From the NCBI GenBank assembly GCA_046704785.1, contig JBJKRF010000002.1:1-8661 (forward strand): a stretch of DNA of 8,661 bases, written 5' to 3'. Of this stretch, positions 1-5,963 are shown piece by piece. A program made the translations under genes and the position numbers. The notes beneath the pieces were generated by a model that saw only the letters and a program-made list of their open reading frames with translations, was not told the origin of the DNA and searched no databases. The first letter of the stretch is position 1; every line of letters begins with the position of its first letter. The stretch comes from JBJKRF01 sp046704785. Its GTDB lineage: Bacteria; Chloroflexota; Anaerolineae; Anaerolineales; Villigracilaceae.

Positions 1-122
1 TTTGCCGCCAGCTTCCTCCAGACCCCACCTCGCGGTGATGCCCTTGCTCTTGGCTAATGGTTGGTGCAATCAACCTCCATAAGGGTCTTTCACCCTCTAG
101 TCAACGCCCATGCTGGGCGCAC
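1..122 (-). mobile_element. 5' end of a class C (IIC) bacterial group II intron, partial
   Basis: Read on the minus strand, the segment starts GTGCGCCCAGCATGGGCG at base 122. It continues through the element CTAGAGGGTGAAAG-ACCC, then TTAGCC, GCAAGGG, CGCGAGG and finally GGAAGC-GGCGGCAAA at the window edge. From memory, this order and wording match the domain I 5' half of IIC introns such as that of Oceanobacillus iheyensis (GTGTGCCC-GCATGGG, AGGGTGA-AG-CCC, GTTAGCC, GCAAGGG, GAAGGAAGC-GACGGCAAA). Small hairpins are visible, for example GCCC-AGCAT-GGGC and GGTTG-ATTGCAC-CAACC. The rest of the ribozyme, any reverse transcriptase/maturase and domains V-VI would lie to the left of base 1. The position just past a terminator fits class C target choice. 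The intron is non-coding here, so no protein is called across it. Confidence 0.85.
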
Positions 123-126
123 AACG

Positions 127-156
127 AAAATCTCCTGCCGGATGGCAGGAGATTTT
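127..156 (-). terminator. Rho-independent terminator of the small exported protein gene; group II intron target
   Basis: A perfect 13-bp inverted repeat, AAAATCTCCTGCC / GGCAGGAGATTTT, with a 4-base loop (140-143). On the minus strand it lies 22 bases past the stop codon of the gene ending at 179. The descending arm ends in TTTT. The U-tract is short because the sequence then reads CGTT and passes directly into the intron start GTGCGCCC at 122. The insertion may therefore have cut the original tail of the terminator. Confidence 0.88.
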
Positions 157-178
157 CTACAAGTGGAGGAGAAGAGTT

Positions 179-625
179 TTAGTATGTTTCCAGCCAGACC
201 CACGTGCCTTTGATGTCACTCGCCTTGATCAATCCGTTGCCACTGCTGATGCAAAGCGTAACACCCGATGGGCTGGCCTTTTTGACGTAAGCTGTGTACA
301 GCCCCGGATACCAGCGAACCAGCGAAGAGCCGGACGCATAGAATCGCAATTGGCTGGTTTCCGCGTTGGCCCATTGCTTTTTGTTCTTTTTGACTTTGTA
401 GGTTACGATCCAGTCTTTCTCGGTTTGCGAGGTGCATTTTCCCAGGTGCCAGGAGCTTGCCTCGGCGCGGAGCGGCCCGCCTACTTCCCGATAAATCGTG
501 ACACCGCCTGACAGGTGTGATGACTGTTTAGCAAGGACACTCGACGGGAAGGCAAACGCGGTTCCGGCCAGGAGGCTGCTCATCAGGAAAATAGCTGTTA
601 CGAGCTTGAAGATTCGATTTTTCAT
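179..625 (-). CDS. small exported protein of unknown function
   Basis: The product is 148 residues. The start is placed at ATG 625 because a strong Shine-Dalgarno AAGGAG (631-636) lies 5 bases upstream; a longer reading to 667 has no such site. The N-terminus is a classical Sec signal peptide: a basic MKNRIFK, a hydrophobic core at about residues 8-22 and a likely cleavage after AFA (residues 23-25). The mature part is about 123 residues, polar and basic, with Lys-rich stretches (KVKKNKK, residues 77-83), many aromatic residues (WYPGLY, TWVWLETY at the end) and two cysteines (64 and 125) that could form a disulfide outside the membrane. It has no lipobox and no later membrane segment. I do not recognise a family. 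It is probably monocistronic, transcribed away from the FTCD gene and ended by the hairpin at 127-156. Its reality is supported by the start signal, signal peptide and terminator together. Confidence 0.78.
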   Translation of the reverse strand: MKNRIFKLVTAIFLMSSLLAGTAFAFPSSVLAKQSSHLSGGVTIYREVGGPLRAEASSWHLGKCTSQTEKDWIVTYKVKKNKKQWANAETSQLRFYASGSSLVRWYPGLYTAYVKKASPSGVTLCISSGNGLIKASDIKGTWVWLETY

Positions 626-708
626 CAGGTCTCCTTGTTCTTGAAACAGTGAGATTCTTTGAAACACGTTGCAACGACTCCCAGAGCTTCAACAAAGGTC
701 AATGCTTC

Positions 709-714
709 CTTATA
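709..714 (-). promoter_or_regulatory. candidate extended -10 element for the small exported protein gene
   Basis: On the minus strand the sequence reads TGGTATAAG: a TG one base before TATAAG, the arrangement of an extended -10 box. It lies about 84 bases upstream of ATG 625. No good -35 hexamer is visible at 17-18 bases, so the call rests on the -10 alone. Confidence 0.25.
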
Positions 715-865
715 CCATTCGGTGGAGAACCCCGAAAGGGAATTGTGCAGGGCCTCCATAATCCTTGCGTTTTTTGTCCATAATTTTTGCACAATCGGAC
801 TATGGTCTCGTGAGAAAATCCTTTCTAAAAGCATATTATCCCTATCCCTTCTGCACCACACCTCT

Positions 866-871
866 TATAAT
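866..871 (+). promoter_or_regulatory. candidate -10 box upstream of the FTCD gene
   Basis: A perfect TATAAT, 42 bases before ATG 914, in an AT-richer stretch of the 288-base divergent intergenic region. The -35 position (around 843-848) holds only a poor match. The distance and strand suit transcription of the FTCD gene and the lipoprotein gene coupled to it. Confidence 0.35.
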
Positions 872-913
872 AACTGCGCTTTCAAACCAATAGCATTTCT
901 CACTGGAATTTCC

Positions 914-2440
914 ATGACTCAACTTGTTGAATGTATCCCTAACTTCTCGGAAGCGCGCCGCCCCGAGGTGGTGGACGAAATTGTCGCGGCGGCGGCCTCT
1001 GTATCCGAAATCAACATTCTTGACCGTTCCTCCGACTTTGACCATAACCGTACCGTGCTGACATTTGCCGGGCCGCCGCAGGCCGCTGAAGAAGCTGCCT
1101 TCCTCGCCATTCGCAAAGCAGCCGAACTGATCAACCTCGATCACCATACCGGTGAACATCCGCGCATTGGCGCAACGGATGTCGTGCCGTTCGTGCCGCT
1201 CTCCGACATCACACTGGACGATTGTGTGGCGCTGGCCAAACGCCTCGGCCAACGCGTTGCCGGTGAACTCAATATTCCTGTTTACTTGTACGAAGCTGCC
1301 GCCACCCGCCCGGAGCGGATCAACCTGGAAAACATCCGCAAAGGCCAGTACGAAGGCCTGAAAGCGGCCATCGCGACCGATCCGGATCGCGCACCTGACT
1401 ACGGCCCGGCGCAGCTTGGCCCTGCGGGCGCCACCGTCATCGGCGTGCGCGCGCCCTTGATCGCCTTCAACGTTTACCTGACTACCGAGAATGTGGACAT
1501 TGCCAAAAAGATCGCCAAGGCCGTGCGCCAGTCGTCGGGCGGATTGCGCTTCGTCAAGGCGCTGGGGCTGCTCGTCGAAGGTCGCGCCCAGGTTTCGATG
1601 AACCTGACCGATTTTCGCCAGACGCCCATCGCGCGCGTGGTCGAAATGGTGCGCCGCGAAGCCGAACGCTACGGTGTAGACATCCATCATAGCGAGATTG
1701 TCGGATTGGTGCCGCAAGAAGCCTTGCTAGACACTGCCGCCTGGTATATCCAACTCGATCCGTTCGATAAATCGCAGGTGCTCGAGACGCGCTTGTACTC
1801 GTCGGGGCTTTCTGCGCAGGCTGGCAATTTTCTCGATGAATTGGCGGCCCCTACGCCCACGCCAGGTGGCGGCTCGGCAGCCGCTTATTCCGCGGCGCTG
1901 GCAGCCGGGTTGGTCTCGATGGTGGCCGGGTTAACCGTCAGCAAGAAAAAGTACGCCGAAGTTGCCGGTGAGATGAAATCGCTCCGCGAGCGCGCTGAAA
2001 AACTACGCGGCGAACTGACCCGTGCAATTGCCGAAGATTCCAAGGCTTTCGAAGCCGTCATGGCTGCCTTCCGTTTGCCGAAAAACACCCCCGAACAAGA
2101 AGCCGCTTGTACCGCCGCCATCGAAGAAGCCACCTTGCACGCCGCAGAAGTTCCCTTGCGTGTAGCTCGCCAGGCGGTGGAAATTATGAGCCTAGCGGAG
2201 CGCTGTGCCGTGGTTGGTAATCTCAACGCCATATCCGATGCGGCCGCGGCCGTGTCCATTGCGCGGTCTGCGCTGATCTCTGCCGGTTATAACGTGCGCA
2301 TCAACGTCGACTCGCTGCAAAAGAAGAACGGCGGCGCGGCCCTTGTGCTCGAAGTCGAGGCGCTCGAAGCGCGTGCGGCGCGCATCAACCGTCAGGTGCG
2401 GCATACCTTGAAAGACCGCGCCGGGTTGAAGTTGGAATGA
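914..2440 (+). CDS. ftcD: bifunctional glutamate formimidoyltransferase / formimidotetrahydrofolate cyclodeaminase (FTCD)
   Basis: The product is 508 residues. It moves the formimino group from N-formimino-L-glutamate, an intermediate of histidine degradation, to tetrahydrofolate. It then deaminates 5-formimino-THF to 5,10-methenyl-THF plus ammonia, in the cytoplasm. The transferase half (about 1-300) opens with LVECIPNFSEARR and carries DFDHNR (41-46) and HTGEHPRIGATDVVPF. His82 lies in EHPR and corresponds to the catalytic His of the animal enzyme. The second transferase subdomain contains GLRFVKALGLLVEGRAQVSMN. The cyclodeaminase domain starts near Phe306 (FLDELAAPTPTPGGGS, Gly-rich loop at about 317-321) and includes NAISDAAAA with the expected catalytic Asp at about 442. 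The length is near the animal bifunctional protein. The frame is open upstream to 659, but homology begins at ATG 914; the Shine-Dalgarno there is weak (GGAA, 905-908). Its stop overlaps the next gene by ATGA. No other histidine-utilisation genes are in the window. Confidence 0.95.
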   Translation: MTQLVECIPNFSEARRPEVVDEIVAAAASVSEINILDRSSDFDHNRTVLTFAGPPQAAEEAAFLAIRKAAELINLDHHTGEHPRIGATDVVPFVPLSDITLDDCVALAKRLGQRVAGELNIPVYLYEAAATRPERINLENIRKGQYEGLKAAIATDPDRAPDYGPAQLGPAGATVIGVRAPLIAFNVYLTTENVDIAKKIAKAVRQSSGGLRFVKALGLLVEGRAQVSMNLTDFRQTPIARVVEMVRREAERYGVDIHHSEIVGLVPQEALLDTAAWYIQLDPFDKSQVLETRLYSSGLSAQAGNFLDELAAPTPTPGGGSAAAYSAALAAGLVSMVAGLTVSKKKYAEVAGEMKSLRERAEKLRGELTRAIAEDSKAFEAVMAAFRLPKNTPEQEAACTAAIEEATLHAAEVPLRVARQAVEIMSLAERCAVVGNLNAISDAAAAVSIARSALISAGYNVRINVDSLQKKNGGAALVLEVEALEARAARINRQVRHTLKDRAGLKLE

Positions 2441-3477
2441 GAAAGCTCCTCGTTTTGCTGGCGTTGGTCGCGCTGTTGGCGGCTTGCGCTCCTGCCGGCG
2501 CGTCGGAACAGTCCACCCGCGGCCTGTCCCCCGTGCTACAGGCCGTTTCCACGCTGGGGGCGCAGGCCACACCCTACCCGACGGCGTGTCCGCGCCTGGT
2601 CATGCAGATGACGGCCAAAGCCCAGATCACGCCCTTTTTAACGTCCGCTCCCAGCGCGGCGTCTCCTGCGGCAATGACCTGTAGCGCCGCCGAGACGAGT
2701 TGTATCGTCGCCGGGCATTTTGTCTTCCAAAATCCGTTGCCCGCCACTGTCGATCAGGCAGTGGATCAGACCTACCGTTATGGCACGACAGAAGAAGGAA
2801 AACGCGAACCACATCATGGCGACGATTTTCTGCCAAGCGTGGAAGGCACGCCTGTCTTGGCTGTTGGGGATGGCAGCGTGGTCGTAGCCGGAAACGATAA
2901 GCTGACTTTATATGGTTGGGTGACGAATTTGTACGGCAACCTGGTGGTGCTCGAACATCACCTGCCTGGCTTCGAGCAGCCGGTTTACACGCTCTACGGG
3001 CACCTGTCGCAAGTGAATGTAAAGGTGGGCCAAAACGTCAAAGCCGGCGACGAGATCGGTGAGGTGGGTTCGACCGGCATCGCCATTGGCAGCCACCTGT
3101 ACATCGAAGTGCGTATGGGCAAAAATGACTACAAGTCCAATCGTAACCCCGACCTGTGGCTAAAACCCTTGCCTGGGGAAGGCGTCTTGGCCGGTCAACT
3201 GGCCGACGCCAACGGCGATTTGCTGCGCGGCAGGATCAACATCCAGCGGCTGGAAAACGGCCAGATTATGCCCGATCAGATTTATCCGCTGGAGACGTAT
3301 ACGCCCGAAAACGGACAGAGTGTTAACGGCGACGATCTCTGGCACGAGAATTTTGCCACAGGCGGCTTGGCCGCCGGAGAATATCGTTTGACCTTTCTTT
3401 ATAGTGGCCGTCTCTACGAGCAGCACGTCGAAGTCCAGGCCGGCAGGTTGACGCTGGTCAAATTTGTCGTTCAATAA
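2437..3477 (+). CDS. lipoprotein with an M23 (LytM-type) peptidase domain, possibly inactive
   Basis: The product is 346 residues. The signal peptide MRKLLVLLALVALLAAC ends in a lipobox (LLAA, Cys17), so the protein should be lipid-anchored outside the membrane. A linker of about 100 residues rich in Ser, Thr, Ala and Pro follows, then an M23 domain at about 120-245. It has HHGDD (His126 and Asp130 as the H-x3-D zinc pair), GTPVLAVGDGSVV, YGHL (His189) and VKAGDEIGEVGSTG. The normally conserved GxHLHFEV is GSHLYIEV here: His220 is kept but the second His, a zinc ligand, is Tyr222. This points to weak or lost activity, as in scaffolding LytM factors. The C-terminal 100 residues (about 248-346) look like a beta-sandwich of the carboxypeptidase-regulatory type (AGQLADANGDLLRG and GLAAGEYRLTFLY). 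The start overlaps the FTCD stop (ATGA), which implies translational coupling. A role in cell-envelope peptidoglycan work is inferred; the link with FTCD is unexplained. Confidence 0.9.
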   Translation: MRKLLVLLALVALLAACAPAGASEQSTRGLSPVLQAVSTLGAQATPYPTACPRLVMQMTAKAQITPFLTSAPSAASPAAMTCSAAETSCIVAGHFVFQNPLPATVDQAVDQTYRYGTTEEGKREPHHGDDFLPSVEGTPVLAVGDGSVVVAGNDKLTLYGWVTNLYGNLVVLEHHLPGFEQPVYTLYGHLSQVNVKVGQNVKAGDEIGEVGSTGIAIGSHLYIEVRMGKNDYKSNRNPDLWLKPLPGEGVLAGQLADANGDLLRGRINIQRLENGQIMPDQIYPLETYTPENGQSVNGDDLWHENFATGGLAAGEYRLTFLYSGRLYEQHVEVQAGRLTLVKFVVQ

Positions 3478-3478
3478 A

Positions 3479-3510
3479 TTGTCGGCTCATGGAGATTCCC
3501 TGAATAATAA
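3479..3510 (+). promoter_or_regulatory. weak candidate promoter ahead of dcd
   Basis: The 85-base gap between the lipoprotein gene and dcd holds TTGTCG (3479-3484) followed, 17-20 bases later, by the AT-rich GAATAATAA (3502-3510). The match to a -35/-10 pair is imperfect. It would allow dcd its own transcript, though read-through from the upstream pair is equally possible since no terminator is visible in the gap. Confidence 0.22.
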
Positions 3511-3562
3511 AAGCCTGAACAACAATGGAATATTGCATTAATCCCACCAAAGGAGAGCACTC

Positions 3563-4117
3563 ATGGGTTTGAAGCCTGACCACTGGATTTGCAAGATGGC
3601 GCAGGAGCACAAAATGATCGAGCCGTTCGTGGAGAACCAGGTACGCAACGGCGTGATTTCGTATGGTGTTTCGTCGTACGGCTACGATATTCGCGTGGCG
3701 GATGAGTTCAAGATATTCACCAATGTCTTCGGCGCCACGGTCGACCCCAAGCAATTCGACCCCAAGTCGATGATCGATTTCAAAGGCGAAATATGCGTCA
3801 TTCCGCCCAATTCTTTCGCGCTGGCGCGCACGGTGGAATATTTCCGGATTCCGCGCAAGGTGTTGACCGTGTGCCTGGGAAAATCGACCTACGCGCGCTG
3901 TGGCATCATCGTCAATGTGACGCCCTTCGAGCCGGAGTGGGAAGGCTTTGTGACCCTCGAAATTTCCAATACCACGCCGCTGCCGGCCAGAATCTATGCC
4001 AATGAGGGCATTGCGCAGGTCTTGTTCTTCGAAGCTGACGAGGAATGCCAGACATCCTACGCCGACAAAAAAGGCAAATACCAGCGCCAGCAATCGATCG
4101 AGTTGCCAAAGCTCTAA
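3563..4117 (+). CDS. dcd: dCTP deaminase
   Basis: The product is 184 residues, close to the family's usual length. It deaminates dCTP to dUTP in the cytoplasm, feeding dTMP synthesis; it works as a homotrimer related to dUTPase. Recognisable blocks in order are SSYGYDIR (37-44), IPPNSFALARTVEYFRIP (80-97), GKSTYARCGI (106-115, the counterpart of the GRSSLAR substrate loop), VTPFEPEWEGFVTLEISNT (119-137, with Glu133 the expected catalytic residue), ANEGIAQVLFFEAD (146-159) and the C-terminal GKYQRQQ (171-177). Some relatives also hydrolyse dUTP; the sequence alone does not let me decide between the mono- and bifunctional forms. A strong Shine-Dalgarno, AAAGGAG (3549-3555), sits 7 bases before the ATG. 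It lies 85 bases after the M23 lipoprotein on the same strand and converges with the transporter gene. Confidence 0.95.
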   Translation: MGLKPDHWICKMAQEHKMIEPFVENQVRNGVISYGVSSYGYDIRVADEFKIFTNVFGATVDPKQFDPKSMIDFKGEICVIPPNSFALARTVEYFRIPRKVLTVCLGKSTYARCGIIVNVTPFEPEWEGFVTLEISNTTPLPARIYANEGIAQVLFFEADEECQTSYADKKGKYQRQQSIELPKL

Positions 4118-4124
4118 CAAACGG

Positions 4125-4163
4125 GCTTTCCGAGAATTGACCACCTTCTTCTCATGGGAAAGC
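4125..4163. terminator. possible hairpin between convergent dcd and transporter genes
   Basis: GCTTTCC (4125-4131) plus GAGAA (4132-4136) pair with TTCTC (4149-4153) and GGAAAGC (4157-4163). This makes an interrupted 12-bp stem with a 3-base bulge and a 12-base loop. It lies in the 60-base gap where both genes end. Neither side has a clear T-run, so an intrinsic terminator is only possible, not shown. Confidence 0.3.
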
Positions 4164-4177
4164 GAGAAACTTTATAT

Positions 4178-5599
4178 TTATAAGGCGCGATTGGCGTCAT
4201 AGATTTTTGCGTCTTGGATAGCTTTCTTTTCGTTCACGAACGGTAATGCTATCAGTCCGACGATGAAGAAGAAAATCAGCGATAAGATCGCAGGCCGCAG
4301 ACTTCCAAACATCTGGTTGGTTAGTCCGAACAGTAGAGGGCCGATCCACGAAGTTCCACGGTCACTGACTTCGTAAAAAGAGTAGAACTCAGCTTCCTTC
4401 CCATTGGGTATCATCTGCGCGAACAGACTACGACTGATGGCCTGCGAGCCGCCGAGCACGAGCGCGATGAAGAATCCCAGAATGAAGAACTCGGTTACTC
4501 GCGCTTCTCCTTTCAGGCCAAAATAAGCGTAGACGACAACTGACGACCAGATAACCAAACTGATGAGGATAGAACGCTTGGCGCCAAACCAGTTCGCCAG
4601 TTTTCCCCAAAACAAAGCTCCAATGAACGCGACGAACTGAATCATCAGGATGACCTCGGTAAGAGTCGCTTGGCCGATATCCATGCCGCCTCGCGCAAGA
4701 GGGGCAACTGCAAAAGTTGACGACATGGCAATGACAGTTTGTATGCCGTCGTTGTACAAAAAATAAGCGCCCAGGAATTTCAAGGTTTCTGGAAACTTTC
4801 GGATTTCCACCAGGGTCTGGCGGAGTTGTTTGAAGCCAATGCTCGTGTAAGTCTCGCCCTCTGGTAGAGGGCGCCGTGCGTGCCTTGGATGTAGCCGAAG
4901 CCAAGTGAAGAATGAAAAACTTAGCCACCAAATCCCTGCCGAAGCCAGGTTGATGCGGATCGCCAACGCGGTAGGAATGCCGATGTTTGCATGAAACTGA
5001 TAGAGCGCCAGATTCAGCACCAGCAGGATGCCATCTCCCAGGTAGCCCATAGCCCAGCCATAGGATGAAACGCGGTCACGCTGGTCTTCGCTTGCGATAT
5101 CTGGTAGGTACGAATTGTAGAATACAATGGAAGCGCCAAATGCCAGATTAGCCAAGATGAAGAGCACACCACCCAGCCACCAGGTTGGCCCGACGATGAA
5201 GAACATCAGGATGGTCATGGCCGCGCCGATGGTTGCAAAAATCTGCATCATACGTTTGCGGACGTGGGAATAGTCGGCAATGGCACCAAGGATTGGCAGG
5301 AAAAAAACTTGGAGTAATACGGAAAGGGAAATGCAGTAGCCCATGAACGAATCGGGCGCGATAGGAATACCTGCCAAATGGACAAGTAATGGCCCACCAG
5401 TTGCTTCACTCCACTGCAAACCCGTGCGTGCCAGATATTCAGCTTTGGCGGCGCTTGCTGCCAGGCTTGCAACGTAAGGAGCCAGGAATACGGTCGCGAT
5501 CGTTGTGCTGAACGCGGAGTTGGCCCAGTCGTACATGGCCCAGCCAAATATCTCCCGTTTGTCGTTCACCATCGGTTCTGTTTGGGCGATTGAGGACAT
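4178..5599 (-). CDS. MFS transporter of the UMF1 / Atg22-like family
   Basis: The product is 473 residues, an inner-membrane protein with about 12 hydrophobic segments, as usual for the major facilitator superfamily. Family hallmarks are FGWAMYDWANSAFSTTI near the N-terminus (18-34), an MFS-type loop GAIADYSHVRKRMM (105-118), YLPDIASEDQRDRVSSYGWA with GYLG (164-188), LYNDGIQT (281-288) and the C-terminal block GGSQAISRSLFAQMIP / GKEAEFYSFYEVSDR / GPLLFG (383-425). These match bacterial UMF1 proteins related to the yeast vacuolar amino-acid effluxer Atg22; the substrate of bacterial members is not settled. The start ATG 5599 is preceded by GGAAGGAA (5602-5609). A TTG at 5614 would add five residues but overlaps that ribosome site, so it is less likely. 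The gene converges with dcd and diverges from the next plus-strand gene, so it is probably transcribed alone. Confidence 0.9.
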   Translation of the reverse strand: MSSIAQTEPMVNDKREIFGWAMYDWANSAFSTTIATVFLAPYVASLAASAAKAEYLARTGLQWSEATGGPLLVHLAGIPIAPDSFMGYCISLSVLLQVFFLPILGAIADYSHVRKRMMQIFATIGAAMTILMFFIVGPTWWLGGVLFILANLAFGASIVFYNSYLPDIASEDQRDRVSSYGWAMGYLGDGILLVLNLALYQFHANIGIPTALAIRINLASAGIWWLSFSFFTWLRLHPRHARRPLPEGETYTSIGFKQLRQTLVEIRKFPETLKFLGAYFLYNDGIQTVIAMSSTFAVAPLARGGMDIGQATLTEVILMIQFVAFIGALFWGKLANWFGAKRSILISLVIWSSVVVYAYFGLKGEARVTEFFILGFFIALVLGGSQAISRSLFAQMIPNGKEAEFYSFYEVSDRGTSWIGPLLFGLTNQMFGSLRPAILSLIFFFIVGLIALPFVNEKKAIQDAKIYDANRAL

Positions 5600-5642
5600 A
5601 GTTCCTTCCGGCAAGCTGAGGTTGTGTTACGGCTGCGGCATT

Positions 5643-5648
5643 ATTTTA
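5643..5648 (-). promoter_or_regulatory. candidate -10 box for the UMF1-type transporter
   Basis: On the minus strand TAAAAT lies 43 bases upstream of ATG 5599, inside the AT-rich stretch 5640-5695. At the usual spacing the -35 region reads ATTTAA, a poor match. Low-confidence call based on position and the -10 alone. Confidence 0.25.
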
Positions 5649-5766
5649 CAGGGTTTCGGCAAAATTTAAATAACAGATTAGAATCATTTACAGAACGTTA
5701 AACCCCTTGTTGTGTTCGACGTTCCTTCTCGAACTCGCTGGAAATCGCTGTAACAAAAGGATGGAT

Positions 5767-5803
5767 GGGGAAACCCCGGAGAAGCTTCTCTCGAATTTTC
5801 CGG
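5767..5803 (+). promoter_or_regulatory. potential structured leader with two mutually exclusive hairpins
   Basis: GGGG-AAA-CCCC (5767-5777) can form a short hairpin. The second half of it also belongs to CCGGAGAA (5776-5783), which pairs with TTTTCCGG (5796-5803; 8 bp with one G-U) around a 12-base loop. A perfect 12-base palindrome GAGAAGCTTCTC (5779-5790) lies inside. The two hairpins share CC at 5776-5777, so they compete. On the plus strand this is 160-200 bases ahead of the unknown gene at 5964. It could be a leader element or an operator; no ligand class is recognised. Confidence 0.3.
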
Positions 5804-5948
5804 ATAGGCCAACATCTGGGATAAAATCTAAGCACGTGAACAAATTGGGAGCACAAAAACTTTTAACAATAAATATGAGGTATGAAACCGAAATACTCTT
5901 GTTATGAGCTTGCACGATGCCGATTCTTTCTCCTGTGATATAAAAATT

Positions 5949-5954
5949 AAGGAG
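5949..5954 (+). promoter_or_regulatory. ribosome binding site that decides the start at 5964
   Basis: AAGGAG sits 9 bases before ATG 5964. The earlier in-frame ATG at 5904 has no comparable site, so translation is placed at 5964. Confidence 0.75.
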
Positions 5955-5963
5955 CAGGCAAAA

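Larger units (their letters stand above)
5600..5963. other. divergent intergenic region, 364 bases
   Basis: This lies between the transporter (minus) and the unknown gene at 5964 (plus). The left third is AT-rich and probably holds the transporter promoter. The middle (5767-5803) holds potential RNA structure, treated separately. The right part (5821-5880) is again AT-rich, with TAAAAT (5822-5827) and TTGGGA (5845-5850) as weak promoter-like words for the plus-strand gene. I see no tRNA, no known riboswitch core that I recognise, and no credible gene: the short open frames at 5707-5907 (plus) and 5688-5915 (minus) lack ribosome sites and any protein signature. Confidence 0.7.

Noticed and set aside
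1..122. Ribosomal RNA fragment
   Set aside because: The conserved, non-coding look first suggested rRNA, but the order of elements fits the 5' end of a IIC intron and not 16S or 23S rRNA.
110..511. 133-residue open frame on the plus strand
   Set aside because: It runs antisense across the intron start, terminator and exported-protein gene, with no protein signature; the minus-strand gene has a signal peptide and ribosome site.
659..913. 85-codon N-terminal extension of FTCD
   Set aside because: The frame is open, but the residues match nothing in the family, and homology begins exactly at ATG 914.
842..1717. 291-residue open frame on the minus strand
   Set aside because: Antisense to the well-conserved FTCD gene; His- and Arg-rich composition typical of a GC-rich shadow frame.
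3458..4144. 228-residue open frame on the minus strand
   Set aside because: Antisense to dcd, which is certain from its motifs.
5707..5907. 66-residue open frame on the plus strand in the divergent region
   Set aside because: TTG start, no ribosome site, no recognisable protein features.
5688..5915. 75-residue open frame on the minus strand in the divergent region
   Set aside because: No ribosome site or protein signature; it overlaps the likely promoter region of the transporter.
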